Source: Erythrobacter cryptus DSM 12079
GTDB taxonomy: Bacteria; Pseudomonadota; Alphaproteobacteria; Sphingomonadales; Sphingomonadaceae
NCBI RefSeq assembly: GCF_000422985.1
Contig: NZ_AUHC01000009.1
Coordinates: 1-64,000 of the forward strand
DNA: 64,000 nucleotides
Direction: 5' to 3'
Shown: positions 8,104-15,312 of the stretch, piece after piece
Position numbering within the stretch: position 1 is the stretch's first letter
Layout of the letters: the number at the start of each line of letters is the position of its first letter
Position numbers and translations under genes: made by a program
The notes under the pieces: generated by a model
Databases searched by the model: none
What the model saw: the letters and a program-made list of their open reading frames with translations, nothing else
What the model was told of the DNA's origin: nothing

Positions 8104-9162
8104 CTAGAGCCGTGCGCGCACCGCCGCCCCGATCGCCGCGGTGCCGTGCTCCCCGCCAAGATCGGCCCCGCGGATGCCATCGGCGAGCGTGCGCGCCACC
8201 GCCGCCTCGATCCGCGCCGCCTCGTCCGCGAGGCCAAAGGAATGGCGCAGCATCATCGCTGCGGAAAGGATCGTCGCCATGGGATTGGCCTTGCCCTTGC
8301 CGGCAATGTCGGGCGCGCTGCCGTGGATCGGCTCATAAAGGCCAAAGGTGCCGTGCGCGGTCTGCCGCTCGCCGAGCGAGGCCGAGGGCAGCAGCCCGAT
8401 CGAGCCGACCGCGGCGCTGGCAAGGTCGGAAAGAATATCGCCAAACAGGTTGCCGGTGAGCATCACCCCGAAGCGTTCGGGATGGCTGACGAGCTGCATC
8501 GCGGCATTGTCGACATACATGTGGTCGAGCGCGACCGCGGGATATTCGCCGGCAATGCGGCTCACCACCTCGCGCCACAGCTGGCTGGTCTCGAGCACAT
8601 TGGCCTTGTCGATGCTGGTGAGCGGACGGCCCGCGGCGGCAGCCGCGCGGAAGGCGACATGGGCGATGCGGGCCACCTCCGGCTCGCTGTAGCTCATCGC
8701 GTCCCAGCCCTCACGCGCGCCCTCGGGGGTGGTGCGCTGGCCCTTGGCGCCGAAATAGACATCGCCCGTCAGCTCGCGCACGATGATGAGGTCGATACCC
8801 GCGGCGATCTCGGGCCGCAGCGGGGAGAGCGCCTCGAGCCCGGCAAAGACCCGCGCCGGGCGCAGATTGGCAAAGAGGCCAAGATGCTTCCTCAGGCCCA
8901 GGATCGCCTGCTCGGGGCGCAGGTGGCGCTCGAGGCTGTCGCAGGCCGGATCGCCCACCGCGCCGAACAGCACCGCATCAGCCTCGGCGGCGAGCGCCAG
9001 GGTCGCCTCGGGCAGGGGGTGGCCGTGGCGGCGCCAGGCGCTGGCGCCGACATCGCCGTGGCCAAGGACAAGCCCGGGCAGCGCCAGCGCCTCGAGCACT
9101 GCGACCGCCTCTGCCGTCACCTCGGGGCCGATCCCGTCGCCGGGCAGGACTGCAATCTTCAT
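8104..9162 (-). CDS. leuB: 3-isopropylmalate dehydrogenase
   Basis: A 352-residue NAD-dependent decarboxylating dehydrogenase of leucine synthesis, full length. Seen are the N-terminal MKIAVLPGDGIGPEVTAEA, the substrate loop VRELTGDVYFG, the catalytic lysine in TSIDKANVLETS, the metal aspartates in NLFGDILSDLASAAVGSIG and the NAD-binding YEPIHGSAPDIAGKGKANP. It follows recO with 13 bp between them; the other leu genes are not in the window. ilvE, at 13.2 kb, is the only other branched-chain gene seen. Confidence 0.96.
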   Translation of the reverse strand: MKIAVLPGDGIGPEVTAEAVAVLEALALPGLVLGHGDVGASAWRRHGHPLPEATLALAAEADAVLFGAVGDPACDSLERHLRPEQAILGLRKHLGLFANLRPARVFAGLEALSPLRPEIAAGIDLIIVRELTGDVYFGAKGQRTTPEGAREGWDAMSYSEPEVARIAHVAFRAAAAAGRPLTSIDKANVLETSQLWREVVSRIAGEYPAVALDHMYVDNAAMQLVSHPERFGVMLTGNLFGDILSDLASAAVGSIGLLPSASLGERQTAHGTFGLYEPIHGSAPDIAGKGKANPMATILSAAMMLRHSFGLADEAARIEAAVARTLADGIRGADLGGEHGTAAIGAAVRARL

Positions 9163-9175
9163 CTCGTGCTGTCTT

Positions 9176-9775
9176 TCAGATCATCCGCGCGAGCCGCTCG
9201 GTCAGCAGCCGCCGCGCGCCCATAACATCGCGCTTGGCGCCTGCAAGCAGGTAGTGCGCGATGCGCCGTTCGAGCACGGCGAGCGCGGCGAGCTGATCGG
9301 AAAGCTCGGAGCTCTCGGGGGGGGGCGCGCCGCCATAGCCCAGTTCGGCGAGCAGCAGCGCTTCGTAGGCAACCAGCCCCTGCGCCCAGCCGCGCGCCGA
9401 GGGGGCAACGGCGATCGCCTCGAGCAGCGCCTCGAGCGCGGCAAAGAGCGCGGGATAGGGCTGGCGTTCGGGCAGGGCAGCGGCCGTGAGCGCGCAGACC
9501 CATTGCAGCGCTGCGGCCGGGAGCGGCTCGGTCATCAGCGCGGCGCGCGACTGGGACAGTTCCAGCCGGGCAAAGGGCAGCTGGCTTTCGGGCCGGCCCG
9601 CGATCTCGGCGGCGACGCGGTTGCCCGGCACCAGCACGGGGCGCAGCTGCCGCCCGCGCCCGCCGGCGACATAGGCAGCGATGAGCCCGGTCTCGGCACC
9701 AAGCAGGCGCACGATCGCGCCGGTTTCGCCCTGGGGGCGGCTGGCAAGCAGGATGGCGGCAATCCGCAGGGCCAC
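9176..9775 (-). CDS. recO: DNA repair protein RecO, short form
   Basis: RecO loads RecA with RecR in the RecFOR gap-repair pathway. The best start is a GTG at 9775, giving 199 residues beginning VALRIAAILLASRPQGET, with the OB-fold region (GETGAIVRLLGAETGLIAAYV and RPVLVPGNRVAAEI) and a helical C-terminus. This is shorter than the roughly 240 residues of E. coli RecO, and the C-terminal zinc-finger cysteines found in some RecO proteins are absent. A run of nine G at 9317-9325 encodes three prolines and is a potential slippage site. The gene follows ubiK by 22 bp and precedes leuB by 13 bp. Confidence 0.88.
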   Translation of the reverse strand: MALRIAAILLASRPQGETGAIVRLLGAETGLIAAYVAGGRGRQLRPVLVPGNRVAAEIAGRPESQLPFARLELSQSRAALMTEPLPAAALQWVCALTAAALPERQPYPALFAALEALLEAIAVAPSARGWAQGLVAYEALLLAELGYGGAPPPESSELSDQLAALAVLERRIAHYLLAGAKRDVMGARRLLTERLARMI

Positions 9776-9797
9776 GCGCGCCCGCGCCGCTGCGCGC

Positions 9798-10055
9798 CTA
9801 CTTCTTCTTCTGGGCGAGCTGCGCCTCGAGCGCGGCGAGGCGCTCCTCGAGCGCATCGGCCTGCTGGCGCGCCTTGCTCGCCATCGCCTTGACCGCCTCG
9901 AACTCCTCGCGGCTGACGAAATCGATGCCGCCCAGCGCCTCACGCAGCCGCTCGCGCGCGCTCTCGCGCGCCTCGCGGGTCATCCCGGCCATGGTGCCGG
10001 CGGCGCTGTTCACGAGCTTCACGAGGTCGGCGATGATCGGGTTCTGGCTCTGCAT
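9798..10055 (-). CDS. ubiK: UbiK/YqiC-family accessory factor
   Basis: An 85-residue protein of the BMFP/UbiK family, which supports aerobic ubiquinone synthesis by bridging the Ubi complex and membrane lipid. An amphipathic N-terminal helix is followed by a C-terminal coiled coil (ADALEERLAALEAQLAQKKK), the family's architecture. The signature FVSREEFEAVKAMASKAR is present. It sits between tspO and recO on the same strand. Confidence 0.9.
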   Translation of the reverse strand: MQSQNPIIADLVKLVNSAAGTMAGMTREARESARERLREALGGIDFVSREEFEAVKAMASKARQQADALEERLAALEAQLAQKKK

Positions 10056-10117
10056 GGAGCGCTATGTGGCCCCTGGCAGAGGGCTTGTCCAGAGGCGATG
10101 GGAGGCCCCCCGCGCCG

Positions 10118-10666
10118 CTAGAGCTTCACCCGTGTCACCGCGCCATCATCCCCGCGCGAGGAGCCATCGGGATTGGCGATGATGAACTGGTAATTGAGCA
10201 CCGCGGCAAAGATCAGCCAGGCGAGGTAGGGCAGGAGCAGCAGCGCGGCGAGGCGCCGCACCCGCACGATCAGCGCGAGGGCAATGAGCAGGCTGGCAAT
10301 GCCATAGGCAAGCACGCCAAGGCCCGCCTGCATGTCCTGAAGGCCGAAGAACACCAGCGTCCAGGCTTGCGTGCCAAGGAAGTGGAAGCCGAAGGCGATG
10401 AGCGCCAGCGTGCGCCCCGGCGCGCCCCAGGCGCTCCCCACCAACGCCAGGGCAAGGCCGATGAGGACAAAGAGCACGCTCCAGACGATCCCGAAGACCA
10501 TCGGCGGCGGATAGATCGCCGGCTTTTCAAGGCCGGCAAACCAGGCGGTGTCCGGCCCGCCGAGCTGGCCCGCGGCAAAGCCGATCAGCAGCACCAGCGG
10601 CACCATGAACAGGGCCCAGCGCAGCACGCTGGCACGCAATTGCTGGGGCGAGGCAAGGGCTCTCAT
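10118..10666 (-). CDS. tspO: TspO/MBR-family membrane protein
   Basis: A 182-residue protein with five membrane helices. The signature EKPAIYPPPMVFGIVWSVLF matches the KPxWxPP-VFxxVWxxLY pattern, except that Ile-Tyr replaces the usual Trp. TspO proteins bind porphyrins and affect tetrapyrrole and stress signalling in alphaproteobacteria. The start at 10666 is chosen because upstream codons show no family similarity and the first helix begins at about residue 14. It lies 62 bp upstream of ubiK, probably with its own promoter in 10667-10997. Confidence 0.88.
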   Translation of the reverse strand: MRALASPQQLRASVLRWALFMVPLVLLIGFAAGQLGGPDTAWFAGLEKPAIYPPPMVFGIVWSVLFVLIGLALALVGSAWGAPGRTLALIAFGFHFLGTQAWTLVFFGLQDMQAGLGVLAYGIASLLIALALIVRVRRLAALLLLPYLAWLIFAAVLNYQFIIANPDGSSRGDDGAVTRVKL

Positions 10667-10997
10667 CACGTCTCCCGCGGCATGGCCCCAAGGCGCGCCC
10701 ACGCGCGGCCCGATAGCCTGCCTTCGAGGCCCATAACAGAGCCTGCCCGGCGCGCCAACGCCTTGGCCAAGCCCCGGCCCCGGCCCTTGCCAGCCCTGTC
10801 CCTCCCCGGGGCGGCGGGCCAATTGTGGTAATTTTGGGGCAAAAATGCACGAAAGGCTTGGGAGATCGCCGCTGCTTCTGCTAGGGGCTGCCACATTCCT
10901 GCCGTGATTCGAGAAGCGCGGTTGCGGCAGGGGCATGTGAATAACGCGCTTTGCTCAATCTTGCACCGGAGCTTTCCGGTTCTTCAGGGGAATTGAC
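10667..10997. other. divergent intergenic region between tspO and a lipoprotein gene
   Basis: This 331-bp stretch holds no convincing gene. It must carry promoters for tspO (leftward) and for the small lipoprotein (rightward). The part at 10820-10860 is unusually AT-rich for this DNA (AATTGTGGTAATTTTGGGGC), the most promoter-like stretch. The right end has a purine-rich ribosome site (CAGGGGAATTGAC) before the lipoprotein ATG. No consensus -35/-10 pair is clear. Confidence 0.5.
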
Positions 10998-11204
10998 ATG
11001 AAGAAGACCTTCGCGCTCGTCGCCGTTCTCGCCCTCGCCACCGCCGCTTGCTCGAAGCCGGCCGAGGAAGCCACCGAAACCACCGCTGACGAAACCGCGG
11101 TGACCGAAGAAGCGATGGCCACCGAAACCCCGGCCGCCGACGCCATGGCCGCCGAAACCCCGGCTGCCGACGCGGCTGCTGCCGAAACCCCGGCCGCCGA
11201 GTAA
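10998..11204 (+). CDS. small low-complexity lipoprotein
   Basis: A 68-residue protein: signal peptide, lipobox LATAAC with Cys18, then an acidic Ala/Glu/Thr tail. The tail ends in three near-identical copies of a 9-10 residue unit built on (T/A)ETPAAxA. The mature part is almost uncharged apart from glutamate and aspartate, suggesting an unstructured, lipid-anchored envelope peptide. A strong ribosome site precedes it and a perfect terminator follows at 11254, so it is probably a monocistronic, well-expressed gene. Function unknown. Codon use resembles the neighbours. Confidence 0.75.
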   Translation: MKKTFALVAVLALATAACSKPAEEATETTADETAVTEEAMATETPAADAMAAETPAADAAAAETPAAE

Positions 11205-11253
11205 TCCCGACGGGATTGCCGGATCCGGCTGAGGCGCCGGAACGGGACAGAAC

Positions 11254-11290
11254 AAGGCCGGCAGTGCCCCAGCGGTGCTGCCGGCCTTTT
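11254..11290. terminator. intrinsic terminator, 11-bp perfect stem
   Basis: AAGGCCGGCAG (11254-11264) and CTGCCGGCCTT (11278-11288) form a perfect stem with a 13-nt loop, followed by TTTTCCTTT on the plus strand. It terminates the small lipoprotein gene and may also serve tlyA, whose stop is at 11315 on the other strand. Confidence 0.88.
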
Positions 11291-11314
11291 CCTTTGCTCG
11301 CGGCCTTGCCGGCC

Positions 11315-12097
11315 CTAGCCTGGCGCCGCGTCGCGGCGGGCGGCGATCAGGAACTCGACATTGCCCTGCGGCCCGGTGATCGGGCTGGGCGTGATCCCCT
11401 GCACCTGCCAGCCAAGGCCCGCGATCCAGCCGCGCACCTCTTCGCACACCCTTGCATGCAGGGCAGGATCGCGCACCACCCCGCCCTTGCCCACTTCCTC
11501 GCGCCCGACCTCGAATTGCGGCTTGATGAGGGCAACGAGCTGGCATTGGGGTGCGGCCAGCTGCAAGGGCACCTCCAGCACCTTGGCAAGGCTGATGAAG
11601 CTCGCATCGCACACCACCCAGGTTGGGGGGCGGGTGATATGGGCGGGGGTGAGCAGCCTCGCCGAGAGCTGTTCGAGCACGGTGACGCGCGGATCCTCGC
11701 GCAGCTTGAAGGCCAGCTGGTTGGTGCCCGAATCGACGCAGAAGACATGCGCCGCGCCGCGCGCGAGCAGCACATCGGTAAATCCCCCGGTCGAGGCGCC
11801 GATATCCATGGCAACCGCGCCCTCGGGCGAAAGCCCGAAATGATCGAGCGCATGGGCCAGCTTGATCCCGCCGCGGCTGACCCAGGGATGATCGCGCCCG
11901 CGCACCGCGATCGCCGCATCCGCGGGCAGTTGCTGGCCGGGCTTGTCGATCCGCGTCTCCCCGGCAAACACCAGCCCCGCCATCACCAGCGCCTGCGCCC
12001 GGGCGCGGCTTTCGGCCAGCCCGCGCTCGACCAGCAGCTGATCGATGCGGCGCTTGGGCGCTTTTGCGGCAGGCACACGAGGCTCGGGCATGGACAA
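11315..12097 (-). CDS. tlyA: TlyA-family rRNA 2'-O-methyltransferase (hemolysin A-like)
   Basis: A 260-residue protein with an N-terminal S4 RNA-binding domain (about residues 15-75: RIDQLLVERGLAESRARAQ) and an FtsJ/RrmJ-type SAM methyltransferase domain (about 85-245). The SAM site reads AMDIGASTGGFTDVLLARGA, and the motif IKPQFE carries the catalytic lysine region. TlyA proteins methylate ribosomal RNA 2'-hydroxyls. A second ATG two codons in (12091) is an equal start. The gene is divergent from the lipoprotein at 12127, with 29 bp between starts. Confidence 0.92.
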   Translation of the reverse strand: MSMPEPRVPAAKAPKRRIDQLLVERGLAESRARAQALVMAGLVFAGETRIDKPGQQLPADAAIAVRGRDHPWVSRGGIKLAHALDHFGLSPEGAVAMDIGASTGGFTDVLLARGAAHVFCVDSGTNQLAFKLREDPRVTVLEQLSARLLTPAHITRPPTWVVCDASFISLAKVLEVPLQLAAPQCQLVALIKPQFEVGREEVGKGGVVRDPALHARVCEEVRGWIAGLGWQVQGITPSPITGPQGNVEFLIAARRDAAPG

Positions 12098-12126
12098 GGC
12101 CGGCCCCTAGCGCGCAAAGAGAGGCA

Positions 12127-12678
12127 ATGAAAGCCGCCGCTCTGCTTCCGCTGCTCGCGGGCCTCGTGCTCGCCTCCTGCACATCAACCAGCAAGGCGCC
12201 CGCGCCCCGCCCTGTTGTCACCGCGCGCCCCGCCCCAGCGCCCGGCCCCACTGCCGCCAACCCCTCGGCCACGCTTGCGCCGGCGGCGCCGCGGGCAGGC
12301 TGGGCCGATGCCCCGGCAACGCCTGGCACCTGGCGCCACACCGCTGCGGGCGGACGCAGCGAAGCGATCTTCCTCAGCCCCGGCGGCGCGGCGCTGGCGC
12401 GGCTGCGTTGCCTTCCCGATGCGCGGATGATCGTGTTGCTTCTGCCCCCGAGCAGCGCCGCCCAGCCGCTGGTGACGCTGCGCACCGAGACCATGACGCG
12501 CAGCCTTGCGGCCAGCAGCGCCGATCGCGCGCTCAGCGTCACCTTGGCACCCGACGATCCGCTGCTCGATGCCATGGCCTTCTCGCGCGGGCGCTTTGCC
12601 GTCGAAGTCGAAGGCGCCGCCCCGCTCAGCCTGCCGAGCTGGGCCGAGGTCAGCCGGGTAATCGAGGATTGCCGCTGA
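12127..12678 (+). CDS. lipoprotein of unknown function
   Basis: A 183-residue protein with a signal peptide and lipobox LVLASC (Cys18), a Pro/Ala-rich linker (about 20-65), and a folded C-terminal domain with Trp-rich turns (GWADAPATPGTWRHT, then SWAEVSRVIEDC). Two internal cysteines (in LRCLPDAR and the penultimate residue) could pair. The frame is open back to 12064, but the ATG at 12127 has a ribosome site (AGAGAGG) and gives a clean signal peptide. I do not recognise the domain. Confidence 0.7.
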   Translation: MKAAALLPLLAGLVLASCTSTSKAPAPRPVVTARPAPAPGPTAANPSATLAPAAPRAGWADAPATPGTWRHTAAGGRSEAIFLSPGGAALARLRCLPDARMIVLLLPPSSAAQPLVTLRTETMTRSLAASSADRALSVTLAPDDPLLDAMAFSRGRFAVEVEGAAPLSLPSWAEVSRVIEDCR

Positions 12679-12776
12679 AGGCACGGCCAGCACCGGCCGG
12701 CCGCCCGAGTCTGTCCCGGGCTTATCCACAGGTTCACGCACAGCCTGCGCACAGGGCTGCCCCCGCCCAAGCAAAA

Positions 12777-12798
12777 CGCCCGGGGTTTCCCCCGGGCG
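12777..12798 (-). terminator. hairpin with T-run on the minus strand, no gene upstream
   Basis: CGCCCGGGG (12777-12785) and CCCCGGGCG (12790-12798) form a perfect 9-bp stem with a 4-nt loop. On the plus strand it is followed by CCTGC, not a T-run. On the minus strand the stem is followed by TTTTGC. So it is oriented to end a leftward transcript, yet no leftward gene lies between it and 13217. Confidence 0.5.
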
Positions 12799-12977
12799 CC
12801 TGCTGGCCGGACCACAGCCGACAAAGCGCGATTATGACGGGGGATGAGAAAATAACAAGTCTTGCCCTTGCGAATCACATGATTCAAAAATGTCACCGAG
12901 GCCAGCGGCGAACGCGGTCCTCGGCCCCCGGTGAAACGGCTGGGTCTTGGCACACTAGCGCGAAAGGAGGTGATCCG

Positions 12978-13034
12978 ATGTCTCATGGTTCAGCAGAGAG
13001 GTCGGCAAGTTTCCGCGCGAGGCACTATCGGTAA
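12978..13034 (+). CDS. 18-residue small ORF with an extended Shine-Dalgarno sequence
   Basis: The peptide is MSHGSAERSASFRARHYR: small, basic (four Arg, two His), no membrane segment. It is called only because of its ribosome site: AAAGGAGGTGATCC at 12963-12976 is complementary to 14 nt at the 3' end of 16S rRNA, with 7 nt between AGGAGG and the ATG. A hairpin (GGTAA/TTACC, 13030-13043) covers the stop codon, another follows, and a strong terminator ends the unit at 13138. It has no Leu, Ile or Val codons, so it is not a classical attenuator leader for ilvE downstream. It could be a real small protein, a regulatory leader, or part of a dual-function small RNA. Confidence 0.5.
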   Translation: MSHGSAERSASFRARHYR

Positions 13035-13086
13035 GCACTTACCCCTAGAGGCTTCGTGAGCGGCACTTCCTGGCCGCTGACCATGC

Positions 13087-13138
13087 AAAGGGCGTTTCCT
13101 TCCGCCGGCAAACCAGGGCGGGTTGGAGGCGCCCTTTT
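13087..13138 (+). terminator. intrinsic terminator after the small ORF
   Basis: AAAGGGCG (13087-13094) and CGCCCTTT (13130-13137) form a perfect outer stem, with further GC pairing inside (CCGCC with GGCGG) and a final TTTT. It lies 53 bp after the small ORF and 79 bp before ilvE, so it isolates ilvE from the upstream transcript or acts as a conditional terminator. Confidence 0.75.
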
Positions 13139-13217
13139 CATTCGGGCAATCCGCGCGCTTTTTGCATCGCGGGCAAGGATACTTGCCCTTCGCGCGCCGC
13201 AGGATTAGGCGCGGCCC

Positions 13218-14294
13218 ATGCACCTCACCCGCCTGCCCCACCCCTCGCCCACCTCCGATGATGTCCGCGCGAAGCTGATCGCCGATCCCGGCTTCGGCAC
13301 GGTGTTCACCGATCACATGGTGGTGATCGATTACGATGAGGCGAAAGGCGGCTGGCAGACCCCGGTGCTGGCCCCGCGCCAACCCATCAGCCTCGATCCG
13401 GCGGCGAGCGTGCTCCACTATGCCCAGGAGATCTTCGAGGGGCTCAAGGCCTATCGCCACCCCGACGGGGCGCTCGGCCTGTTCCGGCCCGAGGCCAATG
13501 CCGCGCGCTTCAACGCCTCGGCCGCGCGCCTGGCCATGCCCGCCCTGCCCGAGGAGCTGTTCCTCGGCGCGATCAGGGCGCTGCTCGAGGTCGATGGCAA
13601 TTGGTATCCCACGGTCGAGGGCGGCGCGCTCTACCTCAGGCCCTACATGATCGCCACTGAGGCCTTTTTGGGGGTGCGCCCAGCCAGGCAATACAAGTTC
13701 ATCACCATCGCCAGTCCGGCCGGCAACTATTTCAAATCCGGCGCCAAGGCGGTGAGTATCTGGATCTCCGAATATACCCGCGCGGCCCCCGGGGGCACGG
13801 GCGCGGCCAAGTGCGGGGGCAATTATGCGGCGAGCCTCGTGCCCACGGGCCAGGCCTTTGCCATGGGCCATGATCAGGTGCTGTTCCTCGATGCGGTGGA
13901 ACGCCGCTGGGTCGAGGAACTGGGGGGCATGAACCTGTTCTTCGTCTTCGATGATGGCACGGTGATCACTCCGCCGCTCACCGGCACGATCCTGCCTGGC
14001 ATCACCCGTGACAGCCTCATCACCCTGCTGGGTGAACAGGGCTTCAAGGTTTCCGAGACGCCCTATGCGATCGACCAGTGGCGCGCCGATGCCGCCAGTG
14101 GTCGGCTGGTCGAGGTCATGGCCTGCGGCACCGCCGCGGTGGTCACTGCGGTCGGCAAGGTTGCCGGGCCTGACGGCGAATTCACCATCGGCGCGGGCGG
14201 GATCGGGCAGGTGACCGCGCGCATCCGCGAGACCCTGGTCGGCATCCAGACCGGGCGCATCCCCGACACCCATGGCTGGGTGATGCGGCTCTAG
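13218..14294 (+). CDS. ilvE: branched-chain amino acid aminotransferase
   Basis: A 358-residue class IV PLP aminotransferase, type II BCAT, performing the last step of Leu, Ile and Val synthesis. HYAQEIFEGLKAYRHPDG near the start, RPYMIATEAFLGVRP, the PLP lysine K198 in AAKCGGNYAASL, GGMNLFFV, and the EVMACGTAAVVTAVG phosphate-binding region are all present. It is separated from the small ORF by a terminator, so its promoter must lie within 13138-13217 or it depends on read-through. Its end overlaps the convergent LysR gene by 4 bp. Confidence 0.95.
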   Translation: MHLTRLPHPSPTSDDVRAKLIADPGFGTVFTDHMVVIDYDEAKGGWQTPVLAPRQPISLDPAASVLHYAQEIFEGLKAYRHPDGALGLFRPEANAARFNASAARLAMPALPEELFLGAIRALLEVDGNWYPTVEGGALYLRPYMIATEAFLGVRPARQYKFITIASPAGNYFKSGAKAVSIWISEYTRAAPGGTGAAKCGGNYAASLVPTGQAFAMGHDQVLFLDAVERRWVEELGGMNLFFVFDDGTVITPPLTGTILPGITRDSLITLLGEQGFKVSETPYAIDQWRADAASGRLVEVMACGTAAVVTAVGKVAGPDGEFTIGAGGIGQVTARIRETLVGIQTGRIPDTHGWVMRL

Positions 14295-15205
14295 CCCGCC
14301 GCCGCGCCTTGCGCCGCGCCCAGCGTGTCGCGGAAGGCATCGACCAGCCAGCTTGCCGCCGGGCCGAGCCGCATGTCGCGCCGCCACAGCGCGGCCAGGG
14401 CATAGTGGGCGCCGGGCTTTTCGGGCAGATCGAGCGCGACCAGCCTTCCGGCGGCCAGATCATCGGCAATCATGCCGCGCGGCATGTTGCCCCAGCCAAG
14501 GCCCTGGCGCAGCAGCGCATGCTTGGCGCCCAGATCGCCGAGCCGCCAGGTAAGCGGCGAGAGCACCGAGAATGTGCGCCCCTCGGTCAGCGGCGAGCGG
14601 TCGGTCAGCACCAGTTGCAGGTGGCGACGGCTCTCGCCCGGCGCCACCCCGGCGCGGGCCAGCGGATGCCCGGGCGCTGCCACCGGGATGAGATCGACCG
14701 CGCCCAGCACCTGGCGTTCAAGCGCAGGGTGATCGCCGATCACCGGGCCGCCGATGGCAAGTTCGGCCTCGCCGTCGATCAGGCAGGCGGCAACCGCTCC
14801 CAGGCCTTCGATCCGCAAGGTGAGCGCGCAGCTTGGGAAAGTCTGGCGAAAGGCACCGAGCACCCGGGCGGTGACCTCGCCGGGCACCATCACATCGACC
14901 ACCAGGGTGAGCGCAGGCTCCTGCCCGGCGTGGAGCGCGCGCGCCTTGGCGAGCAGGGCATCGACCCCATCGGCAATGCTGCGCGCCTCGGCCAGCAGCC
15001 CCGCGCCCGCCGGGGTGAGCACCGGGCGGCGCGAGCCTTCGCGCGCGAACAGCACAAGGCCAAGCTGGGCCTCGAGCTGGGCGATGCCATAGGAGACCGC
15101 CGAAATCGCCCGGCCCATGCTGCGCGCCGCCGCGCCGAAGCTGCCGTGCTCGGCCACAGCGATGAAGATGCGCAGCTGATCGAGCGTGGGTTCACCGAGC
15201 TTCAT
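14291..15205 (-). CDS. LysR-family regulator divergent from pirin
   Basis: A 304-residue LysR-type regulator with its helix-turn-helix at residues 8-66 (LDQLRIFIAVAEHGSFGAAA, then MGRAISAVSYGIAQLEAQ) and effector domain from about 92. It is transcribed away from the pirin gene, 107 bp apart, with a perfect 6-bp inverted repeat (15212-15232) immediately upstream of its own start. By the usual LysR logic it controls itself and the pirin-azoreductase pair. The pair suggests a redox or electrophile signal, which is inference. Confidence 0.9.
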   Translation of the reverse strand: MKLGEPTLDQLRIFIAVAEHGSFGAAARSMGRAISAVSYGIAQLEAQLGLVLFAREGSRRPVLTPAGAGLLAEARSIADGVDALLAKARALHAGQEPALTLVVDVMVPGEVTARVLGAFRQTFPSCALTLRIEGLGAVAACLIDGEAELAIGGPVIGDHPALERQVLGAVDLIPVAAPGHPLARAGVAPGESRRHLQLVLTDRSPLTEGRTFSVLSPLTWRLGDLGAKHALLRQGLGWGNMPRGMIADDLAAGRLVALDLPEKPGAHYALAALWRRDMRLGPAASWLVDAFRDTLGAAQGAAAG

Positions 15206-15211
15206 CGCTTA

Positions 15212-15232
15212 ATGTTCAGATAATCCGAACAT
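15212..15232. promoter_or_regulatory. candidate LysR-binding dyad
   Basis: ATGTTC (15212-15217) and GAACAT (15227-15232) form a perfect inverted repeat around 9 bp (AGATAATCC), a LysR-like T-N11-A architecture. A related GATAAT/ATTATC element recurs at 15251. It sits 7 bp from the LysR start and 80 bp from the pirin start, as expected for a shared operator. Confidence 0.6.
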
Positions 15233-15312
15233 CTTGGCAAGTTTTATCGCAATTATCTGGATGACTGTGCGCGTCTATCTGGGCTTCACACCCTGACCCA
15301 AGGAGACAGGCC

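Larger units (their letters stand above)
12679..13217. other. 539-bp structured intergenic region
   Basis: No conventional gene is found here, but structure is dense. In order: a G/C hairpin with a T-run on the minus strand (12777-12798); a 14-bp palindrome (12872-12885); a stem-loop CCGAGG/CCTCGG (12896-12924); a 14-nt Shine-Dalgarno match (12963-12976); an 18-codon ORF (12978-13034); a hairpin over its stop codon (13030-13043); a further stem-loop (13059-13078); and a rho-independent terminator (13087-13138). The last 79 bp lead to ilvE. Confidence 0.6.

Noticed and set aside
12978..13217. A branched-chain attenuator leader for ilvE
   Set aside because: The 18-codon ORF has no Leu, Ile or Val codons, and the downstream terminator shows no obvious antiterminator pairing with the ORF.
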